A DNA stretch of 5,523 nucleotides, from positions 1-5,523 of the forward strand of contig DGBF01000123.1 of the NCBI GenBank assembly GCA_002384725.1, in the 5' to 3' direction. The stretch comes from Flavobacteriales bacterium UBA4011 (GTDB lineage: Bacteria > Bacteroidota > Bacteroidia > Flavobacteriales_D > Crocinitomicaceae). The notes under the pieces were generated by a model, which saw nothing but the letters and a program-made list of their open reading frames with translations, was not told the DNA's origin and did not search any database. Both the position numbers and the translations under genes were made by a program. Below are positions 1-5,224 of this stretch, piece after piece; position 1 is the stretch's first letter, and every line of letters begins with the position of its first letter.

Positions 1-101
1 TAAAGTATAGTTACCCAATTTTGTTTCGTAAGGGTTTTAATTGCCTGAAAAGCATACCATTGAAATAAAAAGAAAATGAGGAATAAAATGAGTTGACGCA
101 T
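1..101 (-). CDS. Probable membrane-anchored metallophosphoesterase, N-terminal fragment (runs off left edge)
   Basis: An open frame starts at the ATG at 101-99 and stays open to the left edge, giving 33 complete codons and part of another. The peptide begins MRQLILFLIFFLFQWYAFQA and continues with KTLTKQNWVTIL. Residues 4-18 form a hydrophobic membrane segment after a short basic start. From memory, this combination (MR, hydrophobic stretch, YAFQA, KTLTK, W) matches the start of Bacteroidota metallophosphoesterases of the YkuE/calcineurin-like type, which carry N-terminal membrane helices before a metal-dependent phosphoesterase domain. The catalytic domain lies outside the window, so the family is inferred only from this N-terminus. 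That the frame is coding is well supported: plausible codons, a signal-anchor-like start, and a perfect TAnnTTTG box 7 bases upstream. It is transcribed divergently from the permease gene at 346. It could be another inner-membrane protein. Confidence 0.7.
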   Translation of the reverse strand, partial: MRQLILFLIFFLFQWYAFQAIKTLTKQNWVTIL

Positions 102-108
102 GAAGCAA

Positions 109-116
109 CAAAGATA
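109..116 (-). promoter_or_regulatory. Candidate Bacteroidota -7 promoter box for the left-edge gene
   Basis: Read on the minus strand the eight bases are TATCTTTG, a full match to the Bacteroidota -7 consensus TAnnTTTG. The box ends 7 bases before the ATG at 101, so transcription would begin at or very near the start codon. I do not see a TTTG element at the expected -33 distance, which weakens the call; a TTTG at 128-125 is too close to act as the -33 element. Confidence 0.45.
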
Positions 117-345
117 GACAAGATCAAAGGGAAGGAATCACATCTTTCGAATAATTAACATACTGGAATAGGTTGAAACAGGAGAAATTAATGTGCTAAA
201 GTCTCATAAGCTTAAAAAAATTGAAAGGGTGGTTCTAAGGAATCAACCCTTTTTTCTTGCATTGACTTAGGTTACCCTTTTAAACAAATTCAGATCTTGC
301 AACTGTTCGGAAGAAATGAAGTATTTTTAATGTCAAACGAATCAT
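117..345. other. Divergent intergenic region
   Basis: This stretch separates the minus-strand gene at the left edge from the plus-strand permease. I find no reading frame with convincing protein character on either strand; the longest ATG-started frames are about 20 codons or fewer. The only clear structure is the terminator-like hairpin at 223-255. No convincing promoter for the permease was found, although it must lie here, probably between 256 and 345. Confidence 0.6.
223..255 (+). terminator. Terminator-like hairpin, possibly bidirectional
   Basis: The left arm 224-235 (AAAGGGTGGTTC) pairs with the right arm 240-252 (GAATCAACCCTTT). This gives 12 pairs including one G-T wobble, one bulged A at 245 and a four-base TAAG loop. 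A further G-T wobble joins 223 and 253. The right arm runs into six T residues (250-255), the plus-strand signature of an intrinsic terminator. On the minus strand the hairpin is followed by CAA and then seven T residues (complement of 214-220), so it could also terminate leftward transcripts. Its position between two divergent genes is unusual because neither flanking gene needs a terminator there. It could end a small RNA, act as a leader attenuator for the permease, or be a relic of a lost gene. Confidence 0.6.
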
Positions 346-1380
346 ATGCGAATTCAGAAATTAGCACATCTATTTATCATTTTATCTCTTTTTGTGTTAG
401 TTTTAATTCTCGCACAAAACCTATTGATTCCAATTGTTCTTGCTGTTTTTATTTGGTTCATTATTCGTGAGATTAAACAACTGTTAAAAAAAATAGGGTT
501 TGTAAAAAGAAAAGTACCTTCTTGGTTATTGAACATTGCGGCCACCATTGGTTTGTTTGCCATAATAGGATTAGTGGTTACTTTGGTTTCTTCAAACATC
601 AATGTTTTGGCTCAAAAAGCGCCTTTGTACGAAACAAATCTCAATAAGATGTTGGCATTAGCAGATACCACTTTTGGAGTGGATTTGAATGCTCAGTTAC
701 AAAAATACATGGGGGATGTAAATGTTTCAAAAATAATTTCCATGCTGGTTAATTTCATCTCCTCTTTGTTTGGAAATATCTTCATTATTCTCATTTACAT
801 CCTTTTTCTGCTAATAGAAGAAAGTGGGTTCCCGAGAAAGATGAAGGCTTTTTATAAAGACAAAGAACAATTCAATAAATCAAATGAAATCCTTCAGAAA
901 ATTGACAAATCCATCGGTCAATATCTATTTTTAAAGACGCTGGTCAGCATCATTACAGCGGCGCTTAGCTTTGGAGTGCTGATGATTATTGGTGTAAATG
1001 GCGCTTCCTTTTGGGCTTTTTTAATCTTCCTTTTGAACTACATACCTAATATTGGTTCTTTAATCGCTTCTATCTTTCCGGCTGTTTTTGCCTTGCTACA
1101 GTTTGGTGAATTTGGGCCGGCAATATGGGTTTTGGTCATTATTATTGCGATTCAAATAGTCGTAGGTAACTTCTTAGAACCGAAAATCATGGGCAATTCA
1201 TTGAATTTGAGTCCGCTTGTTGTCTTGATTTCATTATCAGTTTGGGGCGCAATTTGGGGAATAGTTGGAATGGCTTTGAGTGTTCCAATTACTGTTATTA
1301 TGCTTATTCTGCTATCCGAGTTTCCGACCACCCGACCAATTGCTGTTCTATTATCCGAAAAGGGATTATTGAATAAATAG
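346..1380 (+). CDS. AI-2E/PerM-family membrane permease
   Basis: The product is a 344-residue polytopic inner-membrane protein of the AI-2E transporter family (PF01594; TqsA/YdiK/PerM type). Members have been linked to export of autoinducer-2, to Na+/H+ antiport, or to no known substrate, so the substrate here is unknown. Hydrophobic segments fall at about residues 7-23, 24-41, 60-82, 132-157, 197-216, 221-247, 257-275 and 286-323. A soluble, mostly helical stretch lies at about 83-130. The family's conserved C-terminal half is clear: NYIPNIGS at 231-238, then GNFLEPKIMG at 274-283, followed by a glycine-rich hydrophobic segment ending in SVPI at 312-315. Length is normal for the family. ATG 346 is the only plausible start, because the frame is closed by TAA at 328-330 and no other ATG lies between; no Shine-Dalgarno is visible, as is usual in Bacteroidota. 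Its stop codon lies one base from the stop of the convergent globin gene, so there is no room for a terminator between them. Confidence 0.93.
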   Translation: MRIQKLAHLFIILSLFVLVLILAQNLLIPIVLAVFIWFIIREIKQLLKKIGFVKRKVPSWLLNIAATIGLFAIIGLVVTLVSSNINVLAQKAPLYETNLNKMLALADTTFGVDLNAQLQKYMGDVNVSKIISMLVNFISSLFGNIFIILIYILFLLIEESGFPRKMKAFYKDKEQFNKSNEILQKIDKSIGQYLFLKTLVSIITAALSFGVLMIIGVNGASFWAFLIFLLNYIPNIGSLIASIFPAVFALLQFGEFGPAIWVLVIIIAIQIVVGNFLEPKIMGNSLNLSPLVVLISLSVWGAIWGIVGMALSVPITVIMLILLSEFPTTRPIAVLLSEKGLLNK

Positions 1381-1381
1381 T

Positions 1382-1735
1382 CTATTGTTTGTTCACCTTG
1401 GATTCCATTGTCCAGCGCAGAACAGCCACTTTTTCTTTAGCTCGTTTTACTTTTTCACCGATGAAATATTCGTCCAAAGTGGCATGAAAATACTCGACCC
1501 AAAGATCGAAATGCTCTTTTTTAAGAGGCATGTGCAGGTGTTTTTCGATTACGTTTCCTTGATATCCATGAATGTCTAAAAGTAAAAATGCCCAAAAATC
1601 GACCATCCGGGGCATGTGATGTTCCATATCAAAGTCCGTAAAAAAGGGCGCCATGCTTTCATCTTTCAACAGCTTGGCGTAAAACTGATGGATGAGTAAT
1701 TCTAAATCTGCCTTCGTTTCTATTTTTTTTTGCAT
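1382..1735 (-). CDS. Group III truncated haemoglobin
   Basis: The product is a 117-residue 2-on-2 globin of the truncated group III (trHbP/Ctb-like) family, a cytoplasmic haem protein. Relatives such as Campylobacter Ctb bind O2 and are linked to moderating oxygen and nitric oxide stress; the role here is inferred. The family pattern is complete: QFYAKLLKDE at 17-26 with the likely B10 tyrosine Y19, HHMPRMVDFW at 39-48, YQGN at 58-61, then the probable proximal (F8) histidine H66 in KHLHMPL, followed by HFDLWVEYF at 75-83 with the conserved Trp79. The start at 1735 is supported by length and by residues 9-20 matching helix A/B. No promoter box is evident just upstream; instead the gene begins two bases after the stop of the malate:quinone oxidoreductase-like relic. 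It is convergent with the permease gene. Confidence 0.9.
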   Translation of the reverse strand: MQKKIETKADLELLIHQFYAKLLKDESMAPFFTDFDMEHHMPRMVDFWAFLLLDIHGYQGNVIEKHLHMPLKKEHFDLWVEYFHATLDEYFIGEKVKRAKEKVAVLRWTMESKVNKQ

Positions 1736-1737
1736 GT

Positions 1738-1905
1738 CTATTGGCTCGCTGTTTTACTTGAAAACTGGTGATTAGGAATCATTTTGTGCAGTTTCATTTG
1801 CCATTTTTCCGATTCAAATTTAGCGGGAAAACATTTTTGCACTACATCTATCAAGGCTGTTAAAATAACATCATTTGCCGATTTATTTGAACGCAGAAAT
1901 ACTGT
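1738..1905 (-). pseudogene. mqo: Relic of the 3' end of a malate:quinone oxidoreductase-like gene
   Basis: A 55-codon frame lies between an in-frame TAA (1906-1908) and TAG (1738-1740), with no ATG until codon 37. Its translation has clear protein character. It includes ALIDVVQKCFPAKF (residues 17-30), then EKWQMKLHKMIP (33-44). From memory of the family, this follows the C-terminus of malate:quinone oxidoreductase, where GASPGAST is followed by a helix ending VIEKCFP, then W-Q-x-KL-x-x-MIPS-x-G. Here the GASPGAST flavin-site motif is replaced by roughly NKSANDV, and after MIP the sequence diverges and stops, so the remaining C-terminal residues are lost. The rest of the gene is absent: the T9SS protein gene ends 37 bp upstream at 1942. 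I therefore read this as a decayed 3' remnant. Alternatives are a short expressed ORF using GTG, TTG or the internal ATG at 1797, or a chance resemblance. Confidence 0.5.
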
Positions 1906-1941
1906 TTATTCCTAAAAGAATTGAAAAAGGAAAGAAAACGA

Positions 1942-2661
1942 TCACTTTTTAATCAACCTCGATTCAGAGGCATTGTTGTTGCCCAGTAGACGAACGACAT
2001 ATATTCCAGATGATAAGTGATTAATATTTGTCGTAAACAATTTTCCAATGGATGAATTTAATGTCTCTTCCAAAACGAGTTGTCCCATCTGATTAAAAAT
2101 CATCAATTTCGCGTTCTCCAAATTGTTGGGCAATTCGATATTCAATTCACCATTCGTTGGATTCGGATACACACTTAATTTTGGTAACTGTGGAGCATCT
2201 AATTCAAGTGAACTAGCGATAACAGTAAACCCATTTGCCAATGAAATGAAATTTCCAACCAATTGGTCGTATACTTTTACCGTGTAGCCTCCCACAAAGG
2301 CCGTGTTTGACACAGCTATATCTACACTTACCGAAGTAGGAGTTACGGAGTTAATGGAAAGCACCTGAAGGGTCGAACCGTTGTTGCCAAGCACTTGAAC
2401 AAGCGTTGAAGTTGCGCCAGAGAAATTCGTTCCAGAACCCGTTATCGTAATGGGTAAGGATAATGTTCCTTGCGTTCCCGAATTGGGAGACACATTCGTT
2501 ATAGTTCCGCTAGAGAAATTCGTTCCAGAACCCGTTATCGTAATAGGTAAGGATAATGTTCCTTGCGTTCCCGAATTGGGAGACACATGCGTTATCGTCT
2601 TACTAAAGGCAAAAGAACTGGCTATAAAACAGACGGTAAATGAGAGTATAATTCGTAGCAT
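1942..2661 (-). CDS. Small secreted protein with duplicated IPT-like repeat and T9SS type A sorting domain
   Basis: The product has 239 residues. Residues 1-20 form a Sec signal peptide (basic R3, hydrophobic core to about 18, likely cleavage near AFS/KT). Two tandem 31-residue repeats follow at 23-53 and 54-84, each containing VSPNSGTQGTLSLPITITGS; they resemble the first strands of IPT/TIG-like beta domains common in Bacteroidota surface proteins. Residues 85-149 complete one such domain, ending YTVKVYD and NGFTV. The C-terminus, about 162-239, is a type A T9SS sorting domain: LSVYPNPTNGELNIELP, then KLMIFNQMGQLV, SSGIYVVRL (217-225) and a terminal SRLIKK. The protein should cross the outer membrane by type IX secretion and be released or anchored at the cell surface. 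No catalytic domain is visible, so a structural, adhesive or binding role is possible but unproven. It lies 73 bp downstream of the O-antigen ligase-like gene on the same strand. Confidence 0.88.
   Translation of the reverse strand: MLRIILSFTVCFIASSFAFSKTITHVSPNSGTQGTLSLPITITGSGTNFSSGTITNVSPNSGTQGTLSLPITITGSGTNFSGATSTLVQVLGNNGSTLQVLSINSVTPTSVSVDIAVSNTAFVGGYTVKVYDQLVGNFISLANGFTVIASSLELDAPQLPKLSVYPNPTNGELNIELPNNLENAKLMIFNQMGQLVLEETLNSSIGKLFTTNINHLSSGIYVVRLLGNNNASESRLIKK
2410..2595 (-). repeat. Two 93-bp tandem direct repeats inside the T9SS protein gene
   Basis: The units are 2410-2502 and 2503-2595, offset by 93 bp (31 codons). By eye they agree at 89 of 93 positions, differing at 2414, 2418, 2452 and 2496 (partners +93). 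The core 2419-2495 against 2512-2588 matches at 76 of 77 bases, and its one difference (2452/2545) is synonymous in a proline codon. In the protein, unit one is residues 23-53 and unit two 54-84; they differ only by H25/N56 and by SSG versus SGA near the end. Only the first part of a beta domain is duplicated, not a whole domain. Confidence 0.95.
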
Positions 2662-2734
2662 ATGATAATGAATTAGGGTTTGGTCTGCTAAGGTGCGACA
2701 ATTAATTGATACGTCAAAATTTTAATGTGCTCAT

Positions 2735-4651
2735 TTATTGAACGGTATCTTTTGATACTTTAGCGCGCAATTCCATTTCATAACTCGCATTTGACCTACG
2801 CGCCCTTTTCGAAATCTCATATAAAAATGCATCATTCTCTACTGTAGAGCTCAAAAACTTCTCAAATTCTGGGTCATCATATTTGTCCTCCATTTCTTTG
2901 TATTTCGCTTTCGCAATGGCCAAAATAAAAGTCATGTAATTTTTTGGTTCATTCTTTTCAGGGATGGTCAGGATATTGACCAATGCCCCATCGATATTAC
3001 CTCTATTGAACTGAAGCGAAGCATAATTCATCAAAGTTTCTACAAATACCGGATTGAGTTTCAGCGCTTTTTTAAAATATTCTTCCGCCTGATCAATTTC
3101 GCCAAGTGCATAATGTGAACTCCCAATATTATTGATGACATGCACATGATACGGATTAAATTTCAAGGCTTGGTGATACGCTATTAAGGCACCGATATAG
3201 TCTTGCTTATTGAAGAGATAATTTCCTTCGTGCCAAAATAATGGGGTAGAAGTGGCGTCTATCGTATATTTATTCTTGTCGATATCTTTAAATGCAATTC
3301 TGTCATTATCTTTTTTATATTCAAAATAGTCTTTTTCATAACTCAGCCATTTTACGCTTAAAATCAAGGTGCTTAAAATCAGGACGGCCATTCCAATTTT
3401 GGGCAGGTTGAACTTTTTCGTTCGTGATAATTGCGACGAAAACCCTGGTAAAATGAATAGAAATAAGAAGAATAGCAACTCAATTTTTTCAATGGGAAAG
3501 GAGAAATTGGAGATTACGATGTAAGCGAGAACACCACCAAAAAGTAAAACTTTGCTTCCATTATTTATAGTCGACTTGAAAAGCAAAAAGAAACTCAAAA
3601 CAAAGAAAACAAGAAAAAGGAGTAGGCCTAAAAATCCGTTTTCAACGGCAATTTGAAGAAAATCGTTGTGTGCACGTTGAAAAAAAACGGTCCCACCTTC
3701 GGCTTGGGTAAATTGAAGAGGGGTTCTTAAAATTTCTATTTTCCAGTCACCAGACCCGTGCCCCAAAAACAAGGATTCTTGCCATAATTCTAGTGAATTA
3801 CCCCAAATTCGGATTCTTTCGTTTCCGCTACCGTAGTTGGTTTCTAGTAAGTTTTTTAGAAATGGAATTTTGTTTCGAAGGGGCGAAAAGAACACTGCCA
3901 AACCTGCAATATAAATTCCTGAAAGAAGACCAACACCTAATTTTTTGGCTTTTGATTTTTGTAGAAAATACAGGGCTAATATCAAAGGATAAACGCCGTA
4001 AAGCACAAGAAATACGGCCCGATTTAATAAAAGAGATACAAGAATATAGATCAGACCAATTGATAGGGCAAACAGTACTTTTTTCCATTTCTGAACACTC
4101 GAAAAGAAACCAACGGCGATAATTGGAAGGGTCAATGTCAGCAACTCAGAATATTGGTTTCTGTTGCCAAATGTATAACGAAACGAATAGGTCGATTGGT
4201 GAGAATATTCGTCCGAAAAATACAAACCAGCCAACTCGAACAGATTGACTAGAACAAGCGGTAAAATAAGTAAACTAACTATGGTTGCGACTTTTGTATA
4301 AAAGTCAATCAAGTCGTTTGATTCACGACGAAGCAATAGAACTAATAATGGTGCTAGGATAAAAGGAAGAGCACGCATGATGGAATCCCACACATTATAG
4401 GACCAAAAACTTTGAATGAAATAGAGCAGAACAAACCCAAACCAAGCTGTCAATCCCCACGACCAAACGAATTTCTCCTTGCGTCCTAAAAAGAGCATCG
4501 CAAGACCAATGATTGAACCAAAAATCCATTTTGGCGTAGTCGAATAATTTTGAATGTGTGGATAGTACAAATAAAAGAATCCTGCAAAAACGACACTGGC
4601 AAAAGCAATTAAGCGTGATGATTTTTGAAGGATTTCTTTTTCTACTTTCAT
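2735..4651 (-). CDS. O-antigen ligase (WaaL/Wzy_C-type) membrane protein with C-terminal TPRs
   Basis: The product has 638 residues. About a dozen hydrophobic segments span residues 12-436. The ligase/polymerase signature is present: FGNRNQYSE at 161-169, NERIRIWGNSLELW at 277-290, LGHGSGDW at 296-303, then RAHNDFLQIAVENGFLG at 326-342. H328 falls in the large periplasmic loop and corresponds to the conserved histidine of the family. Such enzymes transfer or polymerise undecaprenyl-linked glycan onto lipid A, proteins or another chain on the periplasmic side. After the last membrane segment (about 418-436), residues 470-566 hold about three TPR motifs (for example AIAYHQALKFNP-like and AEEYFKKALKLNP at 522-534), followed by a helical tail. 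TPRs are common in Bacteroidota members and in some protein O-glycosylases and may bind a partner. The acceptor cannot be told from sequence, and no other glycan genes are in view. The start at 4651 has a TATATTTG box just upstream. Confidence 0.87.
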   Translation of the reverse strand: MKVEKEILQKSSRLIAFASVVFAGFFYLYYPHIQNYSTTPKWIFGSIIGLAMLFLGRKEKFVWSWGLTAWFGFVLLYFIQSFWSYNVWDSIMRALPFILAPLLVLLLRRESNDLIDFYTKVATIVSLLILPLVLVNLFELAGLYFSDEYSHQSTYSFRYTFGNRNQYSELLTLTLPIIAVGFFSSVQKWKKVLFALSIGLIYILVSLLLNRAVFLVLYGVYPLILALYFLQKSKAKKLGVGLLSGIYIAGLAVFFSPLRNKIPFLKNLLETNYGSGNERIRIWGNSLELWQESLFLGHGSGDWKIEILRTPLQFTQAEGGTVFFQRAHNDFLQIAVENGFLGLLLFLVFFVLSFFLLFKSTINNGSKVLLFGGVLAYIVISNFSFPIEKIELLFFLFLFILPGFSSQLSRTKKFNLPKIGMAVLILSTLILSVKWLSYEKDYFEYKKDNDRIAFKDIDKNKYTIDATSTPLFWHEGNYLFNKQDYIGALIAYHQALKFNPYHVHVINNIGSSHYALGEIDQAEEYFKKALKLNPVFVETLMNYASLQFNRGNIDGALVNILTIPEKNEPKNYMTFILAIAKAKYKEMEDKYDDPEFEKFLSSTVENDAFLYEISKRARRSNASYEMELRAKVSKDTVQ

Positions 4652-4656
4652 GAATT

Positions 4657-4664
4657 CAAATATA
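4657..4664 (-). promoter_or_regulatory. Candidate Bacteroidota -7 promoter box for the ligase gene
   Basis: On the minus strand the bases read TATATTTG, a full match to TAnnTTTG. The box ends five bases before the ATG at 4651, implying a leaderless or nearly leaderless transcript. No TTTG is seen at the usual -33 distance; a TTGAC at 4679-4675 is only 12 bases upstream. The gene could also be reached by read-through from the carbonic anhydrase-like gene, whose stop is 38 bp away. Confidence 0.4.
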
Positions 4665-4689
4665 GATTTACTTTGTCAATAGTCACCTT

Positions 4690-5223
4690 CTACTTAAACC
4701 ATCCTGAATATTTCACATAATTATTGGCTATTCGCATCACCTCACCTTCAAACAATTCCGGCGAAATATCCTTTACCTTTTTTGCTGGAACACCCGCCCA
4801 GATTTCGCCTTTTCCCACTTTCGAACCTTCTAACAAAACGGCGCCAGCGGCGATAATACTGCCAGATTCGATGTAACAATTGTCCATAACGATAGACCCC
4901 ATTCCGATGAGTACATTGTCTTCAACCGTACATCCATGAACGAGAGCATTGTGTCCAACGCTCACATTATTCCCTAGAATTGTTTTGGCCCCTAGCTGTC
5001 CGGCTGCCAGGTTCTCAAACGTACAATGAATTACCGCACCATCTTGAATATTCACTTTATTTCCCATCCGGATGGAATTTACATCTCCCCGAATGACAGC
5101 GCTATACCAAACAGAACATTGGTCGCCCATGATTACATCACCAACTATTGTTGCGTTTTCGGCGAACCAACAATCGTCGCCATTTTGAGGAGAAAACCCT
5201 CTACATTCTTTTATTAAAGCCAT
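4690..5223 (-). CDS. Gamma carbonic anhydrase family protein (left-handed beta-helix hexapeptide repeat)
   Basis: The product has 177 residues and is a cytoplasmic trimer-forming protein of the YrdA/PaaY/gamma-carbonic anhydrase family. Hexapeptide repeats run from about residue 22 to 140 and fold as a left-handed beta-helix. Family landmarks are present: SVWYSAVIRGD at 37-47 (Arg45, Asp47), NIQDGAVIH at 58-66, VGHNALVHG at 89-97 and WAGVPAKKV at 142-150. H66, H91 and H96 fit the three zinc ligands; the spacing of five between the last two matches the archaeal Cam enzyme. The acidic proton-shuttle loop of Cam is not obvious, as in many YrdA-type proteins, so CO2 hydration activity is uncertain. 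The start at 5223 gives the MALIKECRGFSP opening usual in Flavobacteriia. It begins one base after the stop of the AlkD-like gene, so translational coupling is likely. Confidence 0.9.
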   Translation of the reverse strand: MALIKECRGFSPQNGDDCWFAENATIVGDVIMGDQCSVWYSAVIRGDVNSIRMGNKVNIQDGAVIHCTFENLAAGQLGAKTILGNNVSVGHNALVHGCTVEDNVLIGMGSIVMDNCYIESGSIIAAGAVLLEGSKVGKGEIWAGVPAKKVKDISPELFEGEVMRIANNYVKYSGWFK

Positions 5224-5224
5224 A

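Noticed and set aside
354..602. 82-codon minus-strand open frame inside the permease gene
   Set aside because: It is antisense to a well-supported membrane protein, its translation has no family character, and it fits a shadow frame.
1371..1394. Imperfect inverted repeat at the convergent stop codons (GAATAAATAG against CTATTGTTTGTTC)
   Set aside because: The inner arms are separated by a single base, pairing needs a three-base bulge and wobble, and no T-tract follows, so it is too weak to call a terminator.
1385..1579. 64-codon plus-strand open frame inside the globin gene
   Set aside because: It lies wholly antisense to a globin with complete family motifs, and its translation has no recognisable features.
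1909..1935. Possible hairpin downstream of the T9SS gene (TTCCT and AGGAA arms)
   Set aside because: The stem has only five pairs, the loop is long, and the T-rich stretch lies within the loop rather than after the stem.
2450..2665. 71-codon plus-strand open frame with an internal repeated peptide
   Set aside because: The repeat is only the antisense image of the 93-bp duplication in the T9SS protein gene; it has no signal peptide or family match.
2699..2708. Perfect 10-bp palindrome CAATTAATTG between the ligase and T9SS genes
   Set aside because: It is short, AT-rich and likely by chance; it has no second copy, stem loop or T-tract, so neither an operator nor a terminator is supported.
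3793..4122. Overlapping open frames on the plus strand (109 codons) and in another minus-strand frame (86 codons, 3828-4088)
   Set aside because: Both lie inside the ligase gene across its membrane segments and conserved loop; they show no recognisable protein features.
5026..5217. 63-codon plus-strand open frame inside the carbonic anhydrase-like gene
   Set aside because: It is antisense to a strongly conserved hexapeptide-repeat protein and has no protein character.
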